From: Clostridiaceae bacterium
GTDB lineage: Bacteria; Bacillota; Clostridia; Oscillospirales; Butyricicoccaceae
Length of the DNA stretch: 29,048 nt
Assembly (NCBI GenBank): GCA_018383195.1
Contig: JAGZOP010000025.1
Coordinates: 1 to 29,048, forward strand
Reading direction: 5' to 3'
In this document: positions 1 to 7,006 of the stretch, in pieces
Layout of the letters: every line of letters starts with the position of its first letter
How positions within the stretch are numbered: position 1 is the stretch's first letter
The notes under the pieces: model-generated
Database searches by the model: none
Seen by the model: the letters and a program-made list of their open reading frames with translations, nothing else
Told to the model about the DNA's origin: nothing
Position numbers and translations under genes: made by a program

Positions 1-1
1 G

Positions 2-97
2 CTGAAGGTTGACGATAACATGACCAATATCGTCAAGGGCCTCATCATCGTCGGCTCGGTTATCCTTGATATGCGCAAGAACGCAAAGCGCGCGTAA
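2..97 (+). CDS. Sugar ABC transporter permease, C-terminal end (partial)
   Basis: Only the last 31 codons are in the window, ending at TAA 95-97; the gene begins outside it. The residues include NIVKGLIIVGSVILDMRK, which resembles the last transmembrane helix and basic tail of RbsC/MglC-type permeases, where a conserved '(I/V)KG.II..AV..D..K' segment closes the protein. Such permeases form the membrane channel of a binding-protein-dependent sugar importer. A strong hairpin terminator follows about 45 bp downstream. The family is a good guess; the sugar cannot be told. Confidence 0.6.
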   Translation: MKVDDNMTNIVKGLIIVGSVILDMRKNAKRA

Positions 98-139
98 GTC
101 TTCACTCTCTATATTGTGCCCGGTAATATGGGCAAATTG

Positions 140-170
140 AAAAAGCCTTCCCTTGGGAAGGCTTTTTCTT
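140..170. terminator. Bidirectional rho-independent terminator
   Basis: An uninterrupted stem AAAAAGCCTTCCC / GGGAAGGCTTTTT with a 2-nt loop lies between the converging permease and chromate transporter genes. It has an A-run on one side and a T-run on the other, so it can end transcription in both directions. Confidence 0.9.
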
Positions 171-729
171 ATGATCCGGCAAGGTGAAACACTACACCGG
201 CCGCAGCGGAAGCGGCAATATAAAAAATCGGGTGCTTGTTCCATTTTTTGATGGCGGCGTAGAGCAGGATTGCCAGAAAGAGCTGCGGCAAGCGGAAATA
301 CGCTGCGAAATTTGCTGAGCCGGGAACGAAAAAAGTGGATTTTACAACGAGGAATCCAGCGGCTGCAATCAGACCGGTCGAAGCCGGACGCAGACCATAG
401 AATAGGTCATCGACTAGGCGGCTGTCGCGAAAACGCTCCAAAACGCGAGAAATCAGAATGATAATCACAATCGAGGGCGTAATCAGTCCGATGGTTGCCG
501 TGACCGCGCCCGCCAGCCCATCGGTCAGGAAGCCGACATAGGTTGCAGCGTTGACACCAATCGGTCCTGGGGTGGATTCCGAAATCGCAATGAGATTGGT
601 GATGTCGGCATGGGTAAACCAACCGGTTTTGTCTGAAATATCGTAGAGAAAGGGCAGGGTAGCAAGACCGCCGCCGATGGAAAACAGACCAACCTTGAAG
701 AATTCATAAAAAAGGCGAAGGAGAATCAT
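169..729 (-). CDS. chrA: Chromate transporter, short ChrA subunit (second of pair)
   Basis: The 186-aa membrane protein has the CHR-domain signature near its N-terminus (GLFSIGGGLATLPFL at about 14-28) and the later conserved ESTPGPIGVNAATYVG at about 50-65. Several hydrophobic helices follow. Short-chain CHR proteins are half the size of classic ChrA and work as pairs; they are assumed to move chromate or a related oxyanion, although the native substrate is often unknown. The start ATG (729-727) overlaps the stop of the upstream partner as ATGA and is preceded by GGAGG, so the two are translationally coupled. The gene ends at the shared terminator. The paired layout makes the call firm; the substrate is family inference. 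Confidence 0.85.
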   Translation of the reverse strand: MILLRLFYEFFKVGLFSIGGGLATLPFLYDISDKTGWFTHADITNLIAISESTPGPIGVNAATYVGFLTDGLAGAVTATIGLITPSIVIIILISRVLERFRDSRLVDDLFYGLRPASTGLIAAAGFLVVKSTFFVPGSANFAAYFRLPQLFLAILLYAAIKKWNKHPIFYIAASAAAGVVFHLAGS

Positions 730-1268
730 GTAGCACCTCCATGGTCCATATGCTGGAGGGCACGCAGGACAATCCCCGCAATTCCGGAAAGGACAACCAG
801 GACCACCGGAGATGCATCAAAAATAACCGAACAGAGGAGCACGGCAAGAAAGATTCCAAGGGTCCCGCGGCTGACAACGGATTTTTTCCACAGCTTAACG
901 ACGGCGTTCAAAATCAATACGCAGACGCAGACGCTGATGCCGGCAAACGCATCCTGTACGATTTGATATTCGGCAAAATTTTGCAGGCATGCGGCAATGA
1001 TGGTGATGATTACAAGCGATGGGAACACAACGCCAAGGGTTGAAATCACACCGCCGGGAATGCCGCGCAGACGGTATCCCACAAAGGTTGCCGTATTTAC
1101 TGCAATTACGCCGGGGGTACACTGTCCGATTGCGTAATAGTCGGCAAGTTCCTCCTCGGTTGCCCAGTGATAGCGTTCTACAATTTCGCGCTGCAGCATG
1201 GGCAGCATTGCATAGCCGCCGCCGAAGGTCAGTCCGCCAATGCGTGCAAAGGTCAGAAACAGGGTCAT
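726..1268 (-). CDS. chrA: Chromate transporter, short ChrA subunit (first of pair)
   Basis: This 180-aa protein is the partner of the downstream CHR protein. It starts almost directly with the signature FLTFARIGGLTFGGGYAMLP and carries the conserved YAIGQCTPGVIAVNTATFVG segment. I chose the ATG at 1268 because GAAGGA lies 4 bp upstream. An in-frame ATG at 1316 would add 16 residues but has no ribosome site, and its ATG overlaps a TATAAT that could be the -10 box of this two-gene operon. The gene overlaps the next by 4 bp (ATGA). CHR family membership is clear; which oxyanion is moved is not visible. Confidence 0.83.
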   Translation of the reverse strand: MTLFLTFARIGGLTFGGGYAMLPMLQREIVERYHWATEEELADYYAIGQCTPGVIAVNTATFVGYRLRGIPGGVISTLGVVFPSLVIITIIAACLQNFAEYQIVQDAFAGISVCVCVLILNAVVKLWKKSVVSRGTLGIFLAVLLCSVIFDASPVVLVVLSGIAGIVLRALQHMDHGGAT

Positions 1269-1409
1269 AAGATCCTTCAAATAGGTCAGCTCCTTTTGTT
1301 TTTTGATCAAGTCCATTATACAGGACAGCGTTTTGGTTTTCTACCCGTATGCGGTAAATTTTTCATAAAAGAGAGCGGTTGTCCACAGATATTGTAGCTA
1401 TCCACAAGA

Positions 1410-2957
1410 TTACACACAGGATGTTGAAACTTGATCCGCGTCCCCTAAAAAGGTGAGCGCGAGCACGTCCTCGCTGACCGTAACCCGTGAAAGAATGGCG
1501 TGCACAATCTGTTTTTTCTCGGCAATGGTGTAGCGCTGCCACTCGTTCAGCACAGAGGAAAACCCTGTGTCAAGATCGGGGGATGCAGCGGAGTAAAGCA
1601 GCGCGTCGCGTTTGCGTCGCAGCGCGTCCAACCGCTGCCCCGCAGCATGGATGCGCCCCGCGAGCAGCCGGACGACGTCTACCTCTTCCACAAGGGCGAG
1701 GTTTTGCGTCATGCGCTCCAGTTCGCGCTCCTGCACTGCAATTTGGCTTTCGAGCTGTACCGCTTCTGCCGGAGGCATGCGTTTTTCGCAGGCTGATGCA
1801 TGCTCCAGATGCCGGAGAAAGTCCAGCACATAGGGTTCGGCTGCGCCTTCAATTTCTTCCAGTGTCATCGTGCGGCTGCGTCCCGGGCAGCAGCCCAGTT
1901 TGCGTCCGCCGCAGTTGATGTAATGCCCGCCGTCCTGCCGCGGCACAACGGTAATCGCATACCCGCATTTTGCACATTTCATCAAGCCGGAAAGCCAGCT
2001 ATGCGTGCCCGCGCCGCTGTTTTTGAGCGCCTTGTTGCGGTCGAGCTTGCGCTGTGCTTCGAGCCAGAGCGCGGCATCCACCAGCCCTTCATGCGGGGCG
2101 AGGGTGACAAAGCTATGGGAGAGGTCGGTAAATTTACGGGAACTGCCGCCGTGTGGAGAACGCGGGGCGTAGCAATAGCAGCCATGCACCCCGGTATATG
2201 CCGAAAGAGGGTCGTTCAAGGTGGCGCCCTTGCCGCTGAGATACTGAAATACGGCGGCGTCCGCACGCACAAAGGCGGGGTTGCGCAGCAGCCGACCGAG
2301 GGAAAGCGTACTCCATGCGCCGCCGGTGCGCGTGGGGATTTCTGTGGCGGTCAGGTGGCGGCTGAGCGTGCCGAGTGATGCGCCGTCGCGCACATAGGTT
2401 TCATACAGCATTGGAATCTGCGCCGCCTGTTCGGGGTCTGGGACATAGCAGGCAGTGCGGCGGCCGTTCCATACGGTTTCGCCCTTGCGGAAGCCGAAGG
2501 GCGGCAAACCGCCGAGATACAGCCCGGACTTTGCACGGCCGAAGTAGCTGTCCGTGACACGGCGCTGAATGGTTTCGCGCTCAAACTGCGCAAATACCAT
2601 CAAAATTTGCGCCATCACCGTGCCGGAAAGGCTGTCGTCGAGCGTAATCCCATCGGTTACCGAACGAAACTGCACGCCGCATTCGGAGAGCGTCTGGCAT
2701 AGACCGGTGAAGTCGTGTACGCTGCGGCTGATTCGGTCCAGCCGATAGGCGAGAATGGTTTGGATGCGTCCCGCCTGCACATCGGACAGCATCCGCTGAA
2801 ACGCCGGACGGTCGGTATTTTTTCCGGAAAAGCCTTTATCGGCATAGAGCTCTGTGGGTTCTTCCGGCGGGAGGGCGGTGCGGCAGGTTTCGATTTGCAG
2901 TGCAATGGAAATACTGTCTGCCTTATCGACCGACTGGCGGGCGTAGATTGCGGTCAT
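1410..2957 (-). CDS. Large serine recombinase (skin/TnpX-like), asnB-linked
   Basis: The 515-aa protein begins with a resolvase catalytic domain: AIYARQS with the nucleophile Ser9, then YADKGFSGKNTDRPAFQRML and YRLDRISRS. A 'recombinase' domain (about 150-260) follows, then a zinc-ribbon-like stretch with CAKCG and CGGRKLGCC, and a helical region rich in Glu and Arg that is likely a coiled coil. Length and order match large serine integrases that cut and rejoin DNA at attachment sites. The ATG at 2957 follows a GGAGG site; 29 extra codons upstream are open but lack one. Its start overlaps the 50-aa ORF by 35 bp, and that ORF overlaps asnB by 4 bp, so all three are probably co-translated. It appears intact. 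Position next to a truncated asnB suggests asnB is its target site. Confidence 0.9.
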   Translation of the reverse strand: MTAIYARQSVDKADSISIALQIETCRTALPPEEPTELYADKGFSGKNTDRPAFQRMLSDVQAGRIQTILAYRLDRISRSVHDFTGLCQTLSECGVQFRSVTDGITLDDSLSGTVMAQILMVFAQFERETIQRRVTDSYFGRAKSGLYLGGLPPFGFRKGETVWNGRRTACYVPDPEQAAQIPMLYETYVRDGASLGTLSRHLTATEIPTRTGGAWSTLSLGRLLRNPAFVRADAAVFQYLSGKGATLNDPLSAYTGVHGCYCYAPRSPHGGSSRKFTDLSHSFVTLAPHEGLVDAALWLEAQRKLDRNKALKNSGAGTHSWLSGLMKCAKCGYAITVVPRQDGGHYINCGGRKLGCCPGRSRTMTLEEIEGAAEPYVLDFLRHLEHASACEKRMPPAEAVQLESQIAVQERELERMTQNLALVEEVDVVRLLAGRIHAAGQRLDALRRKRDALLYSAASPDLDTGFSSVLNEWQRYTIAEKKQIVHAILSRVTVSEDVLALTFLGDADQVSTSCV

Positions 2958-3075
2958 CACGCGCCTCCTTTCGCGGCAATGGGCGGTAGAACCCCTCGCG
3001 GATGCGTGCCACGTGCGCCTTGAGCGCGCCGCACGGCTGAGCATGCTCAGAAACGGTCTGTACGGTCACAATCAT
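2923..3075 (-). CDS. Small hypothetical protein between asnB and recombinase
   Basis: This 50-aa ORF starts MIVTVQTVSEHAQPCG and ends DDRNLRPPVGR. Its ATG overlaps the asnB stop as ATGA, with GGAGGGA about 8 bp upstream, and its 3' end overlaps the recombinase start. The protein is basic, with no membrane segment and no family that I recognise. A small protein encoded with a large serine recombinase could be a recombination directionality factor, but nothing in the sequence shows that. The coupling of start and stop sites on both sides argues that it is a real gene rather than chance. Confidence 0.6.
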   Translation of the reverse strand: MIVTVQTVSEHAQPCGALKAHVARIREGFYRPLPRKEARDDRNLRPPVGR

Positions 3076-4505
3076 GCGGCATTCCCTCCGTATCGGTTTG
3101 CAACGCGCCCTTCCAGCAGGGTCACCATAAACCATTGCAGATTGAGCAGGAACATTTCGCGCATACGGGCATCCTTGGGCGAATCATCGGGCAGTTTGTC
3201 GGCGGCTGCGCAGGTGTCCAGATAGTGCTGCCGGACAAAATCCGCGCCGTCGGAAACAACCCCGTCCTTGAGCATGCTCAGCCGGAAATCGACCGACCGC
3301 GACCATGGGAAGGTGTCCTCAAACAGGATTTCCTCCCGATGATACCACGGGTATCCGCCGAACAGTTCGTCGGCGCATTCGCCGGACTGGCAGACCGTGA
3401 ATTTCTTTTTGACCGCCGCACAAAACAGCAGCAGAGAGGAATCGACGTCCGCCATACCGGGGAGATCGCGCGCGTCCACGGCGGGCAGCAGCGCGGCACA
3501 GAGCGCCGGATTTTCGAGTACAACTTCATGGTGCGCGGAACCGATGGCATCGACCATCATTCTAATATACTCTGCGTCACTATTTGGTTGAAATAAACTT
3601 TTTGTAAAGTATTTTTCGTTGTCCTGATAATCCACCGACCAAGTGTGCAGCTGCTGATTGCGTTTTTGATAGGCGCGTGCAGCCAGCATGGACAGGATGG
3701 AAGAATCCAGTCCGCCGGAGAGGAAGGTACACAGCGGGACATCGCTGACGAGCTGCCGCGCCGCCGCATCCTCAATCAGTTCTCGGGTGTGTACAATGGT
3801 TTGCTCCGGCGTATCCGGGTGCGGAGCCGCTTGCAGGCGCCAGTATGGGCGCGTATAAAATCCGTCGGCGGTCAGCACCGCGTAATGTCCGGGCAGCAAG
3901 GCGAAAACGCCCTCAAAGATTCCGCACTGCGGCGGGCGGGCAGGTCCGAGCAGGAGGATGGAACGCAGTCCGTCCGCATTTACGCGCGGCTCAACTGCAG
4001 GATGGCACAGTACGGTTTTGAGTTCAGAGCCGAACACGAATCCGCCGGGCAGGCGGCTGTAAAACAGGGGTTTGACGCCCAGACGGTCGCGGCACAGCAC
4101 CAGCCGTCGCGCCCGTTTGTCCCAGAGCGCGAACGCATAGATGCCGTTCAAGCGTTCAAAAGCAGCTTCTCCCCATTCCAGATAGGCGTGCAGCACAACC
4201 TCGGTGTCGGAATGTCCGCGAAATGTGTGCCCTTTCGCAAGCAGCAGCACACGCAAATCCTCGGTGTTGTATAACTCTCCGTTATAAATTAAAATAATAT
4301 TTCCATCCGGCGAAATCATGGGCTGTGCGCCGCCCGCAGGGTCGACCACAATCAGCCGCCGGTGCACAAGCAGGGCGGTGTCATCCAGATATTCTCCACC
4401 GGCATCCGGTCCGCGCGGGACAAGCGTGCGTGCCATATGCCGCCCGACGTCGGAAAGCGCGCGTGCGCCCTGCTCATAGTCAATCAGTCCTCCAATACCA
4501 CACAT
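3072..4505 (-). CDS. asnB: Asparagine synthetase (glutamine-hydrolysing), 3'-truncated
   Basis: The family makes asparagine from aspartate, glutamine and ATP. The N-terminal glutaminase domain is complete: catalytic Cys2, RGPD 31-34, HRRL 48-51, NGELYN 75-80. The synthetase domain has the PP-loop SGGLDSS at 263-269 and a later GECADELFGGYPWY. At 477 aa it is about 140 residues shorter than usual AsnB/AsnO proteins. Similarity runs through NLQWFMVTLLE and is replaced by GRVANRYGGNAA-stop, where homologues continue with RKDRMSM and the rest of the synthetase core. The missing part forms the end of the catalytic domain, so the product is probably inactive as it stands. The ATG has AAAGGAG upstream. 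A 50-aa ORF and a recombinase follow in overlap, consistent with an element having split the gene near 3110. Confidence 0.88.
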   Translation of the reverse strand: MCGIGGLIDYEQGARALSDVGRHMARTLVPRGPDAGGEYLDDTALLVHRRLIVVDPAGGAQPMISPDGNIILIYNGELYNTEDLRVLLLAKGHTFRGHSDTEVVLHAYLEWGEAAFERLNGIYAFALWDKRARRLVLCRDRLGVKPLFYSRLPGGFVFGSELKTVLCHPAVEPRVNADGLRSILLLGPARPPQCGIFEGVFALLPGHYAVLTADGFYTRPYWRLQAAPHPDTPEQTIVHTRELIEDAAARQLVSDVPLCTFLSGGLDSSILSMLAARAYQKRNQQLHTWSVDYQDNEKYFTKSLFQPNSDAEYIRMMVDAIGSAHHEVVLENPALCAALLPAVDARDLPGMADVDSSLLLFCAAVKKKFTVCQSGECADELFGGYPWYHREEILFEDTFPWSRSVDFRLSMLKDGVVSDGADFVRQHYLDTCAAADKLPDDSPKDARMREMFLLNLQWFMVTLLEGRVANRYGGNAA

Positions 4506-4512
4506 ACTGTCA

Positions 4513-4537
4513 GCTCCTTTACTGCATGAAATCTCCT
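4513..4537 (-). promoter_or_regulatory. Two-codon mini-ORF (Met-Gln-stop) over the asnB RBS
   Basis: On the minus strand AGGAG (4537-4533) stands 5 bp before ATG CAG TAA (4527-4519). The TAA runs into the asnB Shine-Dalgarno site AAAGGAGC. A ribosome starting here would end on top of the asnB ribosome site, so it could raise or block asnB translation. This may also be chance. Confidence 0.3.
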
Positions 4538-4559
4538 ATCAGCATATGCGTACAGACGG

Positions 4560-4611
4560 AAAAAAAGACAAAAAGAACCCCGGTCATATCCGAGAGGGGG
4601 AATACACCGGG
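4560..4611 (-). terminator. Rho-independent terminator-like hairpin upstream of asnB
   Basis: Read on the minus strand, CCCGGT and ACCGGG arms (plus positions 4606-4611 and 4578-4583) enclose a 22-nt loop and are followed by TTCTTTTTGTCTTTTTTT. It lies after the broken regulator gene and only about 55 bp before asnB, so it may end the regulator transcript or act as a leader attenuator. Confidence 0.6.
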
Positions 4612-4620
4612 AATTCTGAT

Positions 4621-4809
4621 TTAAGGATTGCTGCAAGGCTCAGGAGGATCATCCTCCGCAAGATCACTGAGCGCATATACGCAGCAGCGGATGACAAGCT
4701 GGTTGAGTGATATATTTTTACATTGCGCAAGCGCTTAAAGTTCTTCTACGAGCGAGAGCGGCAAGCGGAATGTTTTATTGACAAATTCCTGTCTCTCTAG
4801 TTTGAACAT
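4621..4809 (-). pseudogene. Small ribbon-helix-helix-like regulator, in-frame TAA
   Basis: A reading frame of 62 codons begins MFKLERQEFVNKTFRLPLS and continues LVEEL, stop, ALAQCKNISLNQLVIRCCVY. The single TAA (4737-4735) stands where related small clostridial proteins have a Gln, Lys or Glu codon, and the same frame continues with clear similarity to the second half of that family, including KNISLNQL. One base change (for example CAA to TAA) would explain it. The N-terminal strand followed by two helices resembles ribbon-helix-helix DNA-binding proteins. GGTGG precedes the ATG, and a TATAAT box lies 24 bp upstream of it. The intact protein probably bound the 15-bp palindrome just upstream. 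The 24-residue product left would lack the helices. Confidence 0.65.
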
Positions 4810-4846
4810 GATGTGCACCACCTTTTAACTTCATTATAGGCGAGGA

Positions 4847-4883
4847 TTTACAAGATAATATAGGATTCATATTATCTTGTAAA
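4847..4883. repeat. 15-bp perfect palindrome, candidate operator
   Basis: Arms TTTACAAGATAATAT (4847-4861) and its exact reverse complement (4869-4883) flank a 7-nt spacer. It overlaps the likely -35 region of the promoter whose TATAAT is at 4838-4833 on the minus strand. That is the usual place for an autorepressor operator, here ahead of the broken small regulator. There is no U-run that would make it a terminator. Confidence 0.65.
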
Positions 4884-4941
4884 AACATGTACAACAGAAT
4901 AATTCGCCGGAAACGCATAAAATTGGATTAAACGAGAACAA

Positions 4942-4967
4942 AAACCGCCCTCTGAAACGGGCGGTTT
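4942..4967 (-). terminator. Rho-independent terminator of tepA
   Basis: A 9-bp stem AAACCGCCC / GGGCGGTTT with an 8-nt loop is followed on the minus strand by TTTTTGTTCTCGTTT. It starts 12 bp after the tepA stop codon. Confidence 0.88.
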
Positions 4968-4979
4968 CGTGCGGGGTCA

Positions 4980-5663
4980 TCAGGCGCGGCGAATCATCTC
5001 ATGCAGGGAGGCAAGCGCATCGGACAGGCTGCCGACCTGCCCGATCAGTCCGTAAGTGACCGCTTCTTCGCCGCCGACCACCGTGCCGACATCAGCAGAC
5101 ATCTGATCGGTTGCCATCATCAGGCGGTCAAACTGTTCGGCGCTGATGCGTGAATGGCTGGTGACAAAGGCAGTAATGCGTTCCTGAATCGAGCGGAAAT
5201 AAGCATAGGTCTGAGGAGAGGCAATGATGGTGCCGCTCATACGCACGGGATGGATGGTCATGGCGGCAGACGGCGCGATGAACGATTTTTTTGCGGCAAC
5301 AGCAAGCGGGACGCCGATGGAATGCCCGCCGCCCAGCACAAGCGAGACGGTGGGCTTGCGCATTCCGGCAATCAGTTCTGCGATGGCAAGCCCCGCCTCG
5401 ACATCGCCGCCGACCGTGTTGAGCAGGATGAGCAGACCATCGATATCCTCTGCTTCTTCAACGGCAGTGATTTGCGGGATGATATGCTCGTATTTGGTGG
5501 TTTTAGTGGCTTGCGGCGCCTCCATATGTCCCTCAATTTGCCCGACAATGGTGATGCAGTGAATGGTTCCGTGCGTTGTGCGCGCGGTTACAGAGCCGGT
5601 TTGCGTGATGCTGTCGTGCTCCGGCGCCTCGTTTCCCTGAAGTGCAGTCTGGATTTCGCTCAT
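4980..5663 (-). CDS. tepA: TepA-type ClpP-family serine protease
   Basis: The 227-aa protein closely follows the TepA/YmfB branch of the ClpP/crotonase fold: IHCITIVGQIEGH, TKYEHIIPQI, LLILLNTVGGDVEAGLAIAE, GGGHSIGVP with the likely nucleophile Ser, MTIHPVRMSG, and a C-terminal YGLIGQVG. In Bacillus, TepA has been linked to protein translocation and degradation of export substrates or signal peptides; it is cytoplasmic or membrane-near. It lacks the ClpP N-terminal loops, and its first 35 residues look disordered. The ATG at 5663 has AGGGGGA 8 bp upstream. It stands alone with its own terminator. The family is clear from memory of these motifs; the exact substrate is not known. Confidence 0.9.
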   Translation of the reverse strand: MSEIQTALQGNEAPEHDSITQTGSVTARTTHGTIHCITIVGQIEGHMEAPQATKTTKYEHIIPQITAVEEAEDIDGLLILLNTVGGDVEAGLAIAELIAGMRKPTVSLVLGGGHSIGVPLAVAAKKSFIAPSAAMTIHPVRMSGTIIASPQTYAYFRSIQERITAFVTSHSRISAEQFDRLMMATDQMSADVGTVVGGEEAVTYGLIGQVGSLSDALASLHEMIRRA

Positions 5664-5836
5664 AATAAATTCCCCCTTCTGGTAGATCGAGTTAAGTGAT
5701 TCACAACGATCAGGATGCCCAGAAAGGGGAGCGAGGATACACGAAAATGTCTAGAAATAATTTACATATATGAGATTACAGATTGTATTTGAAAATCGGG
5801 AGAAACCGGTATAAAAATCCGGAGGATAACCAGAAG

Positions 5837-5921
5837 TTATCAACATATCCACAGCGTTATCCACATAAGATAGGGGATTTACACAGAGTTATCCACAAAA
5901 GTTGGAAAGCTGTGTGGATAC
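5837..5921. other. Cluster of six DnaA-box-like 9-mers (candidate oriC)
   Basis: TTATCCACA occurs perfectly at 5857-5865 and 5889-5897. One-mismatch or related boxes are TTATCAACA at 5837-5845, ATATCCACA at 5845-5853 and, reversed, TGTGGATAC at 5913-5921; a weaker ATTTACACA is at 5877-5885. Six boxes in 85 bp are far more than chance. No gene covers the area, and a very A+T-rich tract follows at once. This is the architecture of a bacterial origin or a DnaA-regulated site. The usual neighbours dnaA, dnaN and rpmH are absent from the window, so the role is not settled. Confidence 0.75.
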
Positions 5922-5940
5922 TTCGACAGAAAAATCAGCA

Positions 5941-6066
5941 TTTCGACGATTGATTTTTTATTTTAACAACATTTTGTAATATAATATTAAAATAAAACGA
6001 TGTGAAATATAAAAATATGCGCACAAAAGAAATACACATCGTATTTTATGGATATAAAATTGCAAT
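5941..6066. other. A+T-rich tract beside the DnaA boxes
   Basis: From about 5941 to 6066 the sequence is mostly A and T, including TTTTTTATTTTAAC and ATATAATATTAAAATAAAA. It contains an inverted repeat (ACGATGTG at 5997-6004 and CACATCGT at 6035-6042). Short open frames here lack convincing ribosome sites, so I see no gene. Placed directly after the DnaA boxes, it could be a DNA unwinding element. Confidence 0.5.
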
Positions 6067-6146
6067 TTGTATCCTATTGCTGCGCACAGCCTGTGGATGG
6101 TTCTGTGTATGAAATGGGACTATGGACGGGAATATCGGAAATCCGG

Positions 6147-6569
6147 TTATTCGGTTTCAGACTCATGCGGGATGAGCGTCCAAGCATGGATTTCAAATCC
6201 GCTTTCGGGCAGCAGATGCAGGGATACTGAGAGCGTGCCCGCTTCCCCTGCGGGCAGAGGAAAGGTCAGCAGCAGCGTTTTGGCATCATAGCGTGCGGCG
6301 ATGCCCTGATCGTTGAGGAGCGCTTCCATTTCCATTCCGGCTTCGGCGGGCGGGAGGGAAGCAAAGGGTTCAAGCTGCCCGAGCAGCGTTTGGGCGCGGC
6401 TGTCTGCTGCGAAATAGTTGCTTGTAACATCCCAGCCGTGCGCGGTGGTCATCCGATCCGCCTGCGCACGGGACAGGGCAAGCAGGCTGACGCAGGTAAA
6501 CAGCAGCAGCACCAGAATATTGACGATGGTCGGAAACCCGACGGCAAGGCTGCCTTTGCGTTTTTTCAT
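6147..6569 (-). CDS. Small one-TM protein, last gene of secretion-F cluster
   Basis: The 140-aa protein has a short basic N-terminus (MKKRKGS) and one hydrophobic helix at about 11-33 (VNILVLLLFTCVSLLALSRA). The extracytoplasmic domain is mostly beta-prone. This topology is that of a minor pseudopilin or pilus-assembly accessory protein. It lacks a clear prepilin cleavage motif (a G followed by F-T-L-x-E). Its ATG overlaps the preceding gene's stop as ATGA, with GGAGAA upstream. All four small genes behind the F protein share this layout, which implies that their products work together. I do not recognise a named family. Confidence 0.72.
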   Translation of the reverse strand: MKKRKGSLAVGFPTIVNILVLLLFTCVSLLALSRAQADRMTTAHGWDVTSNYFAADSRAQTLLGQLEPFASLPPAEAGMEMEALLNDQGIAARYDAKTLLLTFPLPAGEAGTLSVSLHLLPESGFEIHAWTLIPHESETE

Positions 6570-7006
6570 GATGCATTCTCCTTCAAGGCGCTGCCGGTAT
6601 ATTCGCAGACGGTCAGTTCAGCAATCGGTTCGCCATCGGGCGGATAGACTTGGATTTTTGCCTGAACCACATGGTTTTCAAGCGGTTGTGTGCGAACATG
6701 CAGACGGTAAATGCCGTTTTTTTCGCGGACGGGCTGCCAGTCCTGGTCGAACCATGCGGTGAAAGAATCGGATTCACAGTGACCGGACAACAGTGTATGC
6801 AGAGCAGAAAGCTCGCCGTCTGCGGCACGGAACGCCATAGCAGTATTTTCCGCAATGCGCTGTGCGCCGGCGGCAGCGCGGCTGTCCGCGCTCCATGAAT
6901 AGGCGCGGGACAGGGTCATCAGGCAGATGGCAATTCCCACGCAGAATACCAAAAGATTGACCAGCAGCTCAAGGAGAAACAGCCGGGTGCGGCTCAGTCT
7001 TTTCAT
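6566..7006 (-). CDS. Small one-TM protein of secretion-F cluster
   Basis: The 146-aa protein starts MKRLSRTRLFLLELLVNLL, with a hydrophobic helix at about 9-31, then an alanine-rich helix (RAYSWSADSRAAAGAQRIAE), which is a pseudopilin-like arrangement, and a beta-rich C-terminal half. The ATG at 7006 is preceded by GGAGGTG and overlaps the previous stop as ATGA; an open stretch before it is the shadow of the preceding gene. N-terminal helix plus small globular domain fits a minor pseudopilin, but the canonical prepilin peptidase site is not obvious. No named family recognised. Confidence 0.72.
   Translation of the reverse strand: MKRLSRTRLFLLELLVNLLVFCVGIAICLMTLSRAYSWSADSRAAAGAQRIAENTAMAFRAADGELSALHTLLSGHCESDSFTAWFDQDWQPVREKNGIYRLHVRTQPLENHVVQAKIQVYPPDGEPIAELTVCEYTGSALKENAS

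Noticed and set aside
6048..6291. Two short plus-strand ORFs in the gap after the DnaA boxes
   Set aside because: No ribosome site and they run into the reverse strand of a real gene. The bases look like regulatory or origin DNA.
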